DNA of 64,000 nucleotides from Toxorhynchites rutilus septentrionalis. Taxonomy: Eukaryota > Arthropoda > Insecta > Diptera > Culicidae. The notes beneath the pieces are model-generated. The model saw only the letters and a list, made by a program, of their open reading frames with translations. It ran no database searches and was not told the DNA's origin. The translations under genes and the position numbers were made by a program. Positions 10,313-19,669 of this stretch are shown here, one piece after another. Location of the stretch: assembly GCF_029784135.1 (NCBI RefSeq), contig NC_073744.1, positions 81,137,935 through 81,201,934 of the forward strand, written 5' to 3'. The first letter of the stretch is position 1. Each line of letters starts with the position of its first letter.

Positions 10313-11722
10313 TTAGTTCGATGGTCCTTTACCCTTGGAAAGAGAAGCTTTCTTCGAGGTATTGATGTCGTTCTTGTTTGGTGTAGAGGTATTTGGAGAG
10401 TTTGTTGTGTGTGTGTTGTTTTTTGTGGAATGTGCCTTGTTGTTGTTGTTTTTTGTTTGATGTGTGTTGTTGTTGGTGTTGTTGTTTCTTGTTGGTGTTG
10501 TAAAGTTGTTATTTGTTGGTGGTGTAGTTCTTAGATTGTTTTTTGTTCTTTTCTTGTCTTTGTTAGTTTGGGTTTCATCTTCCGATTTTGGGTCTGATTC
10601 TGAGGATGAACCTTTCGAAATTTTTCTTTTGTCTTTTTTCAGTCCTTCAGAAGTATCCATTGAAATTACCGATTCACTATCGTATTCGGTTGTTGAACTT
10701 TCAGTAGACGATTCTGTCATGGTTGTGTCTATGATTGAGGGGGTGCTTTCGCGACTAGAAGCGGCCGAAACGGCCGAGGCGCAGCTGCATTTGCACTTGC
10801 AGCCAGCTACTGGTTCCCGAATGTTGAGCCTGTCTTGCAAGACGCTCGAATAAGTTGGACCATTTTGGGTGTTGGAAATGATTTTTGCTTCTTTGTAAGA
10901 GATACCACGATCGATTCTTATTTTTGTGATTTCATTTTCTTTTAGCCATACGGGGCACTTCCTGCTGGAAGAGGAGTGGTTCCCTTGACAATTAATGCAT
11001 AGTGCTGGTGTATTACACAATTTAAAATCAAAATCTTTGGGGTGCTCTTTGCTGCAATTTCGGCAAAGCGGACTCTCACGCTTGCATCTTTTGCTGGTGT
11101 GTCCGAAGTTGGAACATTTGAAGCACTGCATTGGATTCGGATAGTAATTCCGAGTCCCAGCGCGAATGAAACCGAAATAAATGAATTCGGGAACAACGGT
11201 TCCACGAAGCGTTATGATTAGTGTAGCTGTGGGGATAATTTCTTCTCCTTCCTTTCTGGTGATTCGCTTGACATCGATCACTTTCTGATCGGAAAGCTCT
11301 TTCAGCAATTCGGTTTCGGTGATATTAATCACGTCTCTGCATGTAACCACGCATTTGCGTTGGTTTAGGGTGGGGTGGAAAATAATCTCTACAGGTGTGT
11401 TGTCAATAAGTTTGTTAATTTGGAGAAGCTTACCTACTGATTCCTCGTCCCTGGTGGTAAGAATATATTGAAGGTTCTTTTTTTCGTCTCTCTGTGGTTT
11501 GGCACTGTTGAAGTTATTGAAATTTTTGATTGCCGACGTTATAGTCTTGCTGACTACGAAGGGGTTGGATGGGAGAGCCTTGTCTCCTGTAGCCCTCAAG
11601 AGCAGTATCTGCAGGTTGCCATTCGATGGGTCCGCCCAAAGTGGAGCGGTGGCTTCGGTTGGCTTTCCTTCATAGAGGTTTGTAGCCCGGCCTCTCGGAG
11701 GCCCTGAGCTACTGGAAGCCAT
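10313..11722 (-). CDS. LINE ORF1 (gag-like nucleic-acid-binding protein)
   Basis: This is an intact 469-codon frame. The N-terminal half has an RRM-like fold candidate. Three CCHC-type knuckles lie at residues of roughly 195-260 (CFKCSNFGHTSKRC, CRNCSKEHPKDFDFKLC, CINCQGNHSSSSRKC). The C-terminus is a low-complexity tail rich in Ser, Thr, Asn and Lys. ORF1 proteins of I-clade LINEs bind the element RNA and form the ribonucleoprotein. It is the best preserved frame of this element. ORF2 begins about 70-130 bases downstream. Confidence 0.85.
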   Translation of the reverse strand: MASSSSGPPRGRATNLYEGKPTEATAPLWADPSNGNLQILLLRATGDKALPSNPFVVSKTITSAIKNFNNFNSAKPQRDEKKNLQYILTTRDEESVGKLLQINKLIDNTPVEIIFHPTLNQRKCVVTCRDVINITETELLKELSDQKVIDVKRITRKEGEEIIPTATLIITLRGTVVPEFIYFGFIRAGTRNYYPNPMQCFKCSNFGHTSKRCKRESPLCRNCSKEHPKDFDFKLCNTPALCINCQGNHSSSSRKCPVWLKENEITKIRIDRGISYKEAKIISNTQNGPTYSSVLQDRLNIREPVAGCKCKCSCASAVSAASSRESTPSIIDTTMTESSTESSTTEYDSESVISMDTSEGLKKDKRKISKGSSSESDPKSEDETQTNKDKKRTKNNLRTTPPTNNNFTTPTRNNNTNNNTHQTKNNNNKAHSTKNNTHTTNSPNTSTPNKNDINTSKKASLSKGKGPSN

Positions 11723-11790
11723 GTTGATTGTCGGCTACACCTTAGGTGTAGCCGGAGAAAAGATTTTTCTTTTGCAGAGCACTTTATGAA

Positions 11791-12204
11791 AAAATTGAAT
11801 ATTGGGCTAATCACTTGCGGATATGTACCAAGAAGTTCGCACTATTTTTTTGAAAGCACTTATAAGAACCACCAATGTGCTCGAAACAGCGATTATAGAG
11901 TTTCGGCCGTCGGAGTGCTCGAGTTGGCTTGCAAAGCTGCTCACGACAATCAGAAAACCCGTATCAAGAACAGAGCAGCTTCGGTTCGGCGCTCATCAAG
12001 ACAACAATTAGTTTCAGTGAGTGGCAAAGTGTTTCTCCGGCACGTCGCATCAAATGTAATTTACTGAACAACATGTCACAAGCTGGATGGGAAGAAATTT
12101 TCCAACTGTGAAAGCTGTGGCGAGTGGCAAACGCAATAGCTATACAGGAAGGTTTAACCGAACAAGATGGGAATATCGAGTGATAACAAAAACACAACAC
12201 CAAA
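11791..12204 (+). pseudogene. Second histone H2A fragment of copy A
   Basis: At about 11895-11960 the plus strand reads AVGVLELACKAAHDNQKTRI, the H2A alpha-2/alpha-3 segment (compare EVLELAGNAARDNKKTRI in animal H2A). The upstream part of H2A is absent. The downstream part (SVRRSSRQQ) is shared with the other H2A-derived copies here but not with H2A itself. The corresponding minus-strand fragment in copy B lies at 26560-26690. Confidence 0.68.
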
Positions 12205-12220
12205 GGTTCTTTTCAGAACC
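12205..12220 (+). terminator. Perfect histone-type 3' stem-loop
   Basis: GGTTCTTTTCAGAACC is a perfect six-pair stem with a TTTC loop, followed by ATCAA. It has the form of the histone mRNA 3' signal and sits downstream of the second H2A fragment. Compensatory changes relative to the other copies (GGTTCT/AGAACC against GGCGCT/AGGGCC) are consistent with origin from different histone genes. Confidence 0.65.
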
Positions 12221-12406
12221 ATCAACATATTCATAAAGAGTAAACAGTAAACTAATCCATTTTTCAGGTAGATAGGTAGGTATTCACGTATGAGAAGAAA
12301 ATAAAACAATATATTTAAAATATATATTTAACAAAAGCTGTCCCCTTTGTATAGTCCTACGTCACTCCGGTTATGTCCCCGACATTACCCACCCGTCTTT
12401 TTATTA

Positions 12407-12454
12407 TTTTCGCCAAGCAATTTGTGCTAAAGAAAGATTGATGGTTTGTTTAAG
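12407..12454 (+). pseudogene. HARBI1-like transposase, remainder of the split coding exon
   Basis: Immediately after the right end of histone-bearing element A, the plus strand reads RQAICAKERLMVCLR and then a GTAATG donor. This matches the Harbinger block that precedes the FLATG motif. Joining the donor to the acceptor before 14870 restores an arginine codon and gives LRFLATGDSFQT. This short piece shows that element A inserted into a coding exon and that the Harbinger continues on its right side. Confidence 0.75.
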
Positions 12455-12637
12455 GTAATGACTCTGTTGCATTAAGCTAAGTTATTTTCATATATTTACA
12501 TAATATTTATTAGAAGGAGAAAAAGAAGAAATTTGAGAAACTTGGTGTCATAGAGGGTATATTTTGTACATTCTTAATGAATAGGAATGTGTGATGAGAG
12601 TGCGTTATTAAATTCATTCCAGATGATGTTTCTTTTT

Positions 12638-13545
12638 GACGTAGGACTACGTCTTACATTAAGGGTGCTAAATCAGAAAACAGGTCACGTTTTTTTGAAA
12701 TAAAGTTAATGTTAATAACTATTTTTGCTGCGAACGGATTTTAACGATTTGCATACCAATCGAATCGGAAATTTTCTAAGATTTGTTCGATATGCTATAC
12801 GTTACAATCCCATAACCTGTATATGGTTTAAATTGATGAAAATTGGAAACATTCCCATTTCCTCATACATTTGTTCTATCCATTTGTGTGCTTTCCCGAA
12901 CAGAGCTGTCAATAACAAGCAACTTATGCAGCCACTAGAATAGAAACAGTCGGAGACGAATGAATAATTGGATTTAAAGTTTCCGTAAACAAAGGAAAAA
13001 AAAGTAGAATAGAAACAACGAAGGGGAATAGCGAAAAGAGAATATTTGCGAAGTGAGTAAGCTGTTGCTAGCGTATAAGTATTGCATCTCCTCTGAGGAA
13101 AATTCTCAGAATCTTTCTATGCCCGAAACAACAAAGACAGCTTATTCTGCTCGTTTTGTGTTTCATGTTTCACCTCGAGCTGTGAACGTTAGCGAATTTT
13201 TCACTTGAAGTTTATCGCTGCAACTGTCTGCATCTGTTAGACGCTTGTTGAATGGCGATGCACGAAAGATGCTTCTCGTTAAATACTCAGTGCAATGCGT
13301 GCATTGATATAAAGAAATAAGTTGCGGCATATGACTAATTAGTGTATTGTTCTCGCAAAGGCAAGAAAGAATCGTTGCTTCTCAAAATGATTCTACAAAA
13401 CCCCGCAAACCATCAAACCTTTTTAGGGTCCCCGGAACTTTTTACTAAAGAGTTATTCATGATTTGATAAACCAACAAATTTCAAAAAAAAAGATTGCGT
13501 AGTCCTACGTCCTAAGCGGTTGTGTCTCGGATACAACCCCTCGAG
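12638..13545 (-). mobile_element. Palindrome-ended element C, without recognisable histone cargo
   Basis: One end is GACGTAGGACTACGTC at 12638-12653. The other, read inward on the minus strand, is a hairpin at 13518-13538 (GGTTGTATCC against GGATACAACC as arms) followed by GGACGTAGGACTACGC. This is the same two-end architecture as R1/R2 and A/B, but the interior of about 860 bp is different and I do not recognise it. It includes a cggagacgaatga motif near 12955 that also occurs near 25893. Confidence 0.55.
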
Positions 13546-13983
13546 TTTTTTGGTTCAAAAATTAGTTTAGTTCGGCAACTTCTTGCGGACCAACTTTACG
13601 GGACAATTCGTTATTTTCGCTTCACTTCATATACAATTTGTTAGATCATTTGTGTCATTTATTGACACATTGTTTTGCATATGTTAAATTATTATTTTTT
13701 TTTGAATGAGATACGTAAAAAAGGCTAGCATTTATACACGAATAAGCATTGATTTGCTATGCAGGACGATGATAATTATGTCTATAAATATAAAGAATGC
13801 GATAAATAGACGGTAGACGAAGTACTGAACTAAATTCAAAAATTTTGAGAAAAAAGGAAGTATACGAAGTAGGGGGTGGTAGAGAAGGTTCGATTTATAA
13901 AATGTATAAAATGTATGTGTAATGTGAATGTTTGAAATTTCAACTTTTATTGTTTCTAATTCTAAAAAAAATCTAAACTAAAT

Positions 13984-14433
13984 TCATTCTATTAATTCAT
14001 CAGGATCGCAAGAAATGAAACAATAGCAAGCCGCATCCGGTGATGTTTCATCAGAAGGAAAATCAATAGTTGTTGATGAAGCTGAAGGCCGAGAATTTTG
14101 AGACCTCACTTGGAGCTGTTGCCATTCAAGATCAGAAACTGTATCGAAAAGTCGTTTTTTCGCCAAATGTTGGAATTCAGGCGAAAATATTTTCACTGTG
14201 GCTGACAGACTCTGAAAGAACACATCAATTGGATGTCTCTTCGATACAGCTTCGGATTGTTTCTTATCACAGTCTACCAGATACTGCATGAGCATGGTTG
14301 ATGGCGCTTCTATGGCATGCCTATTCCAGCCATGGAATTTATTCGAGCCTGAAGACGAAGGAGCACTTGTCATCGCTTTCGGAGCTGGTTCAGAAATTTC
14401 TTCGGTATTTCCACATTTCTCTCCATCGTTAAC
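13984..14433 (-). CDS. MADF-BESS protein, C-terminal part with BESS motif
   Basis: This frame runs from about 14433 to the TAA at 13984. It starts with an acidic linker (VNDGEKCGNTEEISEP). It then has a BESS-type motif, HPIDVFFQSLSATVKIFSPEF followed by LAKKRLFDTVSDLEW, which mediates protein-protein contacts in MADF-BESS regulators. It is out of frame with the preceding MADF exon. A GTAAGA donor and a CTAG acceptor only 29 bp apart would join them in frame, but 29 bp is shorter than a normal insect intron, so a small deletion or frameshift is also possible. The total protein would be about 250 residues. Confidence 0.7.
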   Translation of the reverse strand, partial: VNDGEKCGNTEEISEPAPKAMTSAPSSSGSNKFHGWNRHAIEAPSTMLMQYLVDCDKKQSEAVSKRHPIDVFFQSLSATVKIFSPEFQHLAKKRLFDTVSDLEWQQLQVRSQNSRPSASSTTIDFPSDETSPDAACYCFISCDPDELIE

Positions 14434-14461
14434 TAGTGTCTCACAGTTGATGTATTCTTAC

Positions 14462-14638
14462 CCGGGAATGTTGCTGCAAGTATCCCGCTCTTTAAAAACG
14501 GAAGTACAAATGACATCTTGCCTAAGTACTTCCATTTAATATTCGGTACGGCAGCTTGTCTGCTTCTTGTGACCTTCTTTTTCATCGCCTTTCTCAGCTG
14601 ATCGCGCAGGGGAATCCATCTCATTTTACATGCTGTAC
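14462..14638 (-). CDS. MADF-BESS protein, second coding exon (end of MADF domain)
   Basis: The acceptor TTTCTCCTAG lies directly upstream of 14638. Joining exon 1 to this exon reads LDTTGTACKMRWIPLRDQLR, restoring an uninterrupted MADF domain. The domain then continues through WKYLGKMSFVLPFLK, the usual hydrophobic last helix. The intron spans 14639-16345 and contains the whole catalytic exon of the transposase on the other strand. Confidence 0.75.
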
Positions 14639-14869
14639 CTAGGAGAAAAACGTACGATTTGATTATTCTATTATTTTTTATACATCCGATGAATGACGGA
14701 TAAATTTGATATTTTCACATGTTGGGAAAATCTCTAGAATATATTAAACCATGGAAACTAATTTATCGCACGGCTTATCACCCTTTTTGCTCACTTACTT
14801 GTATTGTTACAGTGTATAGTTACATCGGTTCAGTTTTCTAATAGAACGATTTTATTTTTTCCCTTATAG

Positions 14870-15641
14870 ATTCCTGGCTACTGGCGATTCGTTTCAGACA
14901 ATAGCATTCAGTTTTCGGTTGGGTCATTCTACAGTACATACCATTGTCAAACAAGTATGCCGAGCAATAATTGACGAGATGCTTATGGAAGTGATGCCGC
15001 AACCAACTGAAGAGGACTGGAAGAGAATAGCAACCGAATTCTGGAACATGTGGAATTTCCCTAACTGTTTAGGATCACTCGACGGGAAACACGTAGAAAT
15101 TTTTGCACCTCCTAACAGTGGTTCCATGTATTATAACTACAAGCACACATTTTCCGTGATTCTACTAGCTTTTGTTGATGCGAATTGCAAATTTATAGCA
15201 GTAGATATAGGTGCTATGGGTAAAAATAGTGACGGAGGAATTTTCTCAAACTCTAATTTGGGAAAATCACTCGAAGCTGGTAGTCTAAACATGCCTAAAG
15301 AGCGGAATCTACCAGGAACAGAGCGTCCAGCACCTTTTGCGATCGTTGGCGATAAAGCTTTCCCACTCAAGACGTACTTGCTACGACCTTTTCCTGGTGC
15401 TTCGATCAATGGTGATATTAACAAACAAATTTATAACTATAGACTTTCCATAGCAAGAAGAGTATCAGAAAACTGTTTTGGACAGTTAGCTCATAAATTT
15501 AGAATCTATTTCCGCAAAATCAATTCTCTACCCGAGAACGTTGACAAAATTATATTAACAACTTGTATTTTGCACAATTACATCAAGGATAATAATACTA
15601 TTAATTTCATATGTAACAAATTCACCTCGGCAAGGAGGTAA
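14870..15641 (+). CDS. HARBI1-like transposase, catalytic exon
   Basis: This exon follows a CCCTTATAG acceptor and is open to the TAA at 15639. It opens with FLATGDSFQTIAFSFRLGHST, part of the helical DNA-binding/DDE transition. It then carries the DDE_Tnp_4 domain: first aspartate in LGSLDGKHVEI, second in IVGDKAFPL, and the glutamate in RRVSENCFGQLAHKF. The final block (TTCILHNYI) is also typical. The exon has no internal stop and all three catalytic residues are present. The upstream exon is broken by a stop and by a 10 kb insertion, so the gene as a whole cannot make a full protein. It lies within the large intron of the opposite-strand MADF-BESS gene. Confidence 0.88.
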
Positions 15642-16345
15642 TGCTGACGCTTCAGCTTTTTTGATACGTGAAACGTATAAAGATTTTTTCAATTCAACGA
15701 GCGGGTCTCTACCGTGGCAGAGGGACCGGTTTTTGAAATCAATAGTTTTGGCTATGCTATATTTAATAAAGATCTGCTGTACCTATTACAATTGTTTTAA
15801 TATGTTACCATATCCATTAAACTTGATTGAATGTAAAATTTATCTAAAATGTAAATGTATTAAATGTAGAATAATATCTATCTAACTAAGTAATTTTTTT
15901 ACATTTTTAGAAACATGTTCAATCTTTACCGATGGAAATATCACAATGAATTCATTACCCCTCAATACTAACAACAGTGTGGTATTCCAAAGTATTACAA
16001 ATTTTATATTTCTCTTAACTTCTGATTTATATCGGACACTCGAATGTACTCTAAACTCTTATTGCTTATGACTATACCACCGATACAATACAAGCGGTTT
16101 TGACACTGAGTTCTCCATCATTATGTTTCAAATCAAATCGTATTAAACCCTGAATAGAAAACAATCACTTAAATGTTACATAAAGTAAACTCTTTTGCAT
16201 TACATATGTTGTTGCCTCAAACGGATTATACGATTAATCAAAACAACGACGTGAGTTTTTGAATTTTGTCCGGAACAACACAAAAATTCGTTAGTCCTGT
16301 TGATATTCGAATATTCACGCTGTTTAAAAATTTAAATAAATTTAC

Positions 16346-16478
16346 CTGTTGTATCGAGCTCACTAGCTATTTTCCTCCAAACATTATCTTTGTATATTTT
16401 ATGGTTGTGATGTTTGTCACGCATATTATATAGCTCCTCATGTTGTCGCACCATTTCTATCAATCTCTCGTCATCCAT
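16346..16478 (-). CDS. MADF-BESS protein of the Harbinger element, first coding exon
   Basis: On the minus strand an ATG at 16478 opens MDDERLIEMVRQHEELYNMR and continues to KIYKDNVWRKIASELDTT, the N-terminal half of a MADF (Myb/SANT-like) DNA-binding domain. It ends at a GTAAAT donor and leaves one base of the next codon. The start lies about 335 bp inside the right Harbinger end, where the promoter should be. Harbinger elements commonly pair their transposase with a Myb/MADF-type helper that is thought to recruit it to the ends. That role is inferred from the superfamily and not shown by this sequence. Confidence 0.78.
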
Positions 16479-16817
16479 TTTAAAACAAATCTGCAACTCT
16501 CACCGAATTGAATAATGAAACCAATTTAATACGAGCTCTTCTGTAACCAAAACATCTAATATGGCGTTGCAATGTGATGACAACCAAAACAAAAACAAAA
16601 GCCGAGACACAAACCCCAGACAAAAACCCGTCCGTCTCCGTCAATTATTCTTTTCTACAAATCCTGCCGGTCGTTCTCGTTCGACGGTCGCTGACGGGTC
16701 GTTACGATGCCGGTGTATGTGAATGTTTCCATAAGAATTGCTTAGAAGAATAATTGACGCAACGTGACGGGACGGAACGTAAACGTGACGTGGATGTTGT
16801 ATGTGAATCGCACTTTA

Positions 16818-16899
16818 TTGAGCACTAGCACCCGGCGTCGCCAAAAATGGGACATATGGGATGTTGCCCCAGAATCCATACACCACGCTGACCTACATA
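16818..16899 (-). pseudogene. Ty1/copia protease fragment
   Basis: Directly outside the Harbinger, the minus strand reads SAWCMDSGATSHMSHFWRRR, the copia aspartic protease active site (DSGATSHM). It is the continuation of the copia remnant at 1-1924. This shows that the Harbinger landed just after the protease motif. The next boundary is the TA-flanked MITE at 16900. Confidence 0.82.
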
Positions 16900-18289
16900 C
16901 CGTTCTGAATCATATTTCGGACACTATATCTTTGAATGCTTAATGCACTGATGACATAACTATAAAATTAATATCACAATTGCTTCTTTAGAGTAATCCC
17001 TTGGTTTCACTATCATTTCATATGAGAACTACATTTGAATTTTAACATAATCGGCAAAACTTTGACAACACTACTCATTATCGTTTGTGTTTGACGTTTA
17101 CTTAGCGTGAGAACTAGGATTGGGCGATCTCGGATCGATTCTTAGAAGATCGATCTTTTCCATTTCGATTTCCGATTTTTTGGATCGATCTTTTGTACTC
17201 GAGAAAATCGAGAAAATCGATTTTTTTACTTTCGATCTTTTTGTAGATTTGTTTTTCAGTATACATCGATTTTTTATCTCACCAAAGGCCACCCAGAATT
17301 TCTTTCAAACATAATGTCAACATTTGGATTGTTTCTTTTACGATTTGCTCTTTTGTACAAATGCTGACAGAGACAGCACTAGTGGCAGCTACTGAGGGGA
17401 TGAAGTGTAACCGGTTGCGCATAAGATCACTGAACTTGATGTTGACATCAATTATTGGTTGTTTTCTAGATCTGGCGCCAAAATCAAGTATCGGCTTCGA
17501 CTAAATGACAGATGTATGGCACGATTGGCTTTTATGTTATGTTTTATGCGATTGTCGAATTTCTAATGATACTTTTTCAATTAATTTATCAAATAAATCG
17601 ACTACCTGACGGCACATGATGAATGCCCTGTGGCTGTGTCTTTCATGCTGTGAAACAAAACAAAATGCTTTTGGTATTTGAAATAGAAATATGAAATATG
17701 TATTCCCTGTTCGAAGAAAAGACAGCATTCATATAGAATTAGCAGATAAATCGAAAAAAAGCTTTTAATTTTACAAAAATTGATTCGGCAAAGATCGATT
17801 CTTTCGTACCGATTTAATCAGTGGATCGATCCCTACGCCGTTTGGAAAATCGATTCGATAAGATCGATCTTTTTATAAAGATCGCCCTATCCTAGTGCGA
17901 ACGTAGAATTTACCCGTTCATAAATATTTAAATTTCTCCCGTGTTTCATCAGTTTTCATCATCGTTAACAGTTTACTGTGATTACATGGTAAATGTTTCG
18001 CAGTTGATTATGAAATATAATCAAGTGTAATGTAATTTTCGTCCAAAAAAATACAAAATAAAGTGTCCGAAATTTGAATTCAATCTGTCCGAAATTTGAT
18101 TTAATGTCCGAAGTTTGATTTTTTTCGCTTCATTTGAAAAGCATTTTATTCGATGTTTTTTTATGTTTTTAATCAAAGATGCCAAAGTAGAAAGCTCAAA
18201 TGCATATTGAACTAATTTATTGAAAATATCAACCAAATAATACCTGTGCATAAAGTTTAGATCTGTTTTCTGCATCATGTACCTGTATC
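16900..18289 (+). mobile_element. TA-flanked MITE, copy 1 (truncated right end, split by a hAT-like insert)
   Basis: The left terminal repeat CCGTTCTGAATCATATTTCG follows a TA. The body contains the repeated GTCCGAAATTTGA motif near 18063-18115. The family is defined by the complete 645-bp copy at 48742-49386, and the copy here aligns to it in reverse. The right terminal repeat is missing: the sequence stops matching near 18289. The ends are of Tc1/mariner type (TA target). No coding capacity is seen. Confidence 0.75.
17115..17894. mobile_element. hAT-like non-autonomous element
   Basis: The terminal repeats TAGGATTGGGCGATCT and AGATCGCCCTATCCTA (15 of 16 match) are flanked by an 8-bp duplication with one mismatch (GTGAGAAC at 17107, GTGCGAAC at 17895). 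The other MITE copies lack this insert, which confirms the borders. GATCGAT-type motifs are dense inside both ends, as expected for transposase binding sites. No transposase frame is present over its 780 bp. Confidence 0.85.
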
Positions 18290-18371
18290 TGTTCTTCGCT
18301 CGCACTAAAACTTATTTGAATTTCATTTTGTCTCACAACTTTCACTTCTTCATCTTTCTTCTCTCGATCTA
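18290..18371 (-). pseudogene. Possible copia gag-protease linker fragment
   Basis: The minus strand reads IDREKKDEEVKVVRQNEIQI then SFSASEEQIQ with no stop. Across the ITmD37E insertion (19672 and up) it continues HAHHAMECINRN, which resembles the end of a CCHC knuckle. This position suits the linker between copia Gag and protease, but similarity is weak and the call is an inference from context. Confidence 0.4.
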
Positions 18372-19669
18372 AAGGGTGTGTCACATAAAATTGCATCACG
18401 GAAAAAACGCTGTAGAAATTTAATTTTTAGGAATTATATCTTCAGCTTTCGCTTATAATCAGATAAGAGTGTATAGATCACGTTGGCCATGCTTCACTGT
18501 CAATTTTTCGTAAATTTGGAAAAATGTCGTCGAACGAAAAAGAGCGTCGTGAATTAATCCTGCACACTCATTTCGAGAATCCGGAGTTGTCACATCGGGA
18601 CATCGGTAAGATGCTGGGAATCGTCCAATCCACGGTCAGCAGAGTACTAAAACGATACTTCGAGAACCTAACCATCGACCGGAAGGTGAAGAACAGCAAA
18701 AATGGATGCTCCGTCAGTGAAAAAGATCACAAGCGCGTAGTTAAGCAGTTTAGACGTGATCCGAGAAGTTCGGTCCGGGATGTCGCCAATAAGCTGAATT
18801 TGTCAAGTTCATTCGTCCAGCGGACCAAGCAGCGGGAGGGCCTGCGTACATACAAGGTTCAGAAGGCTCCTAACCGCGACGAAAGGCAAAACATGATGGG
18901 GAAGACGCGAGCCCGGAAGCTGTACACCGAAATGCTGACGAAGCCGCATTGCCTGGTAATGGACGACGAAACCTACGTCAAAGCGGACTTTCGTCAGCTG
19001 CCGGTCCTGTTGTTCTTCTCCGCAGAGAACAAATTCAGCGTTCCGGAGGAGATTCGCAAGCAGAAACTATCCAAGTTTGCCAAAAAGTACATGGTGTGGC
19101 AAGGGATCTGCTCTTGCGGAAAGCGGAGCGCCCCCTTCGTGATGACCGGCACGGTAAACGGGCAGGTTTGCCTTAAGGAGTGCCTACAGAAGCGCTTACT
19201 ACCACTATTGAAGCAGCACGAGGGCCCGACCATCTTCTGGCCGGATCTCGCTTCGTGCCACTATTCAAAGGACGTGTTGGAGTGGTACGAAGCCAACGGG
19301 GTCACCTTCGTGCCAAAAGAAATGAACCCGCCCAACGCGCCGGAGCTTCGCCCAATAGAGAAATATTGGGCGATTATGAAGCAGGCCCTCCGGAAGAACC
19401 CAAAAGTTGTCAAATCGGAGGCGGACTTCAAGAGAAAATGGATTTCTGTTCAAAAAAAACTACATCCTGACGTTGTACAGAACCTTATGGACGGGGTAAA
19501 GAGGAAGGTGCGAGCATACGGGCTTGGGCTCGAAGTATGAATAAAAAGAAAATGCCAAAAGTTGTTTAATAGTTTTTATTTTACTGTCTAAAATTTTCAA
19601 AAGGATCGGTCTACTGGGTGAATTTCTACAGCGATTTTTCCGTGATGCAATTTGATGTGACACACCCTT
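18372..19669 (+). mobile_element. ITmD37E (DD37E) Tc1/mariner-family transposon, apparently complete
   Basis: The terminal inverted repeats are about 49 bp and nearly identical. They start AAGGGTGTGTCACAT and extend to GCTGTAGAAATT at both ends, flanked by TA (18370-18371 and 19670-19671). The 1298-bp element contains a single intact transposase gene. Clean ends and an intact frame suggest a young insertion into the old copia remnant. Confidence 0.93.
18524..19540 (+). CDS. DD37E transposase (ITmD37E), intact
   Basis: A 338-codon frame starts at an ATG about 150 bp inside the left terminal repeat and ends about 130 bp before the right one. The N-terminal half has two helix-turn-helix segments: SHRDIGKMLGIVQSTVSRVL at about residues 24-43, and SVRDVANKLNLSSSFVQRT. 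The catalytic triad is the aspartate in LVMDDETYV, the aspartate in FWPDLASCHYS and the glutamate in APELRPIEKYW. I count 37 residues between the second aspartate and the glutamate, which defines DD37E. The family is known from mosquitoes. The frame is full length with no visible lesion, so it could be active. Confidence 0.94.
   Translation: MSSNEKERRELILHTHFENPELSHRDIGKMLGIVQSTVSRVLKRYFENLTIDRKVKNSKNGCSVSEKDHKRVVKQFRRDPRSSVRDVANKLNLSSSFVQRTKQREGLRTYKVQKAPNRDERQNMMGKTRARKLYTEMLTKPHCLVMDDETYVKADFRQLPVLLFFSAENKFSVPEEIRKQKLSKFAKKYMVWQGICSCGKRSAPFVMTGTVNGQVCLKECLQKRLLPLLKQHEGPTIFWPDLASCHYSKDVLEWYEANGVTFVPKEMNPPNAPELRPIEKYWAIMKQALRKNPKVVKSEADFKRKWISVQKKLHPDVVQNLMDGVKRKVRAYGLGLEV

Larger units (their letters stand above)
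5753..11790 (-). mobile_element. I-clade-like non-LTR retrotransposon (LINE-1 of this window)
   Basis: A gag-like ORF1 and an ORF2 with endonuclease, reverse transcriptase and RNase H lie in tandem on the minus strand, in the I/LOA-type arrangement. About 490 bases of probable 3' untranslated sequence (5753-6245) are very G-rich near 5770-5890. The 5' side ends near a GGCTACACC/GGTGTAGCC hairpin at 11733-11755. The exact termini are not resolved. It lies inside histone-bearing element A and is itself cut by a 383-bp insertion at 7501. Confidence 0.75.
2423..12406 (-). mobile_element. Histone-bearing repeat element, copy A (with nested LINE, R1 and SINE)
   Basis: The left end is the palindrome GACGTAGGACTACGTC. 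The right end runs through TAGTCCTACGTCACTCCGG and finishes ACCCACCCGTCTTTTT. Both borders are set by the Harbinger transposase exon that they split. The element matches copy B (25520-28793) in reverse orientation over 2423-4262 and over about 11870-12406. The middle is filled by later insertions. It carries an H2A pseudogene with its 5' leader, a second H2A fragment and three histone-type 3' stem-loops. No transposase is visible in A or B, so it is presumably non-autonomous. Strand is given relative to copy B. Confidence 0.72.
12455..14869 (+). other. Intron of the Harbinger transposase gene
   Basis: Donor AAG/GTAATG at 12454/12455 and acceptor CCCTTATAG at 14869 join LR to FLATG in frame. 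The intron contains palindrome-ended element C (about 12638-13545) and the two distal exons of the MADF-BESS gene on the opposite strand. About 13551-13983 shows nothing recognisable. Confidence 0.6.
1925..16814. mobile_element. PIF/Harbinger DNA transposon inserted in the copia protease region, expanded by nested insertions
   Basis: The left end begins TGTGCGATTCACATACAAC and the right end finishes with its near reverse complement (GTTGTATGTGAATCGCACT). Both are flanked by TTA (1922-1924 and 16815-16817), the Harbinger-type 3-bp duplication. Copia protease sequence resumes directly outside both ends, which fixes the boundaries. The element encodes the two proteins typical of the superfamily: a HARBI1-like transposase (plus strand, 2219-15641) and a MADF-BESS DNA-binding protein (minus strand, 16478-13984). 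GC-rich CGTCAC/GACGG motifs cluster inside both ends. Nearly 11 kb of the span is later insertions (2423-12406 and about 12630-13550), so the original element was about 4 kb. Confidence 0.85.

Noticed and set aside
10464..10853. A 129-codon plus-strand frame rich in hydrophobic residues
   Set aside because: It is the antisense of the Asn/Thr/Ser-rich tail of the LINE ORF1.
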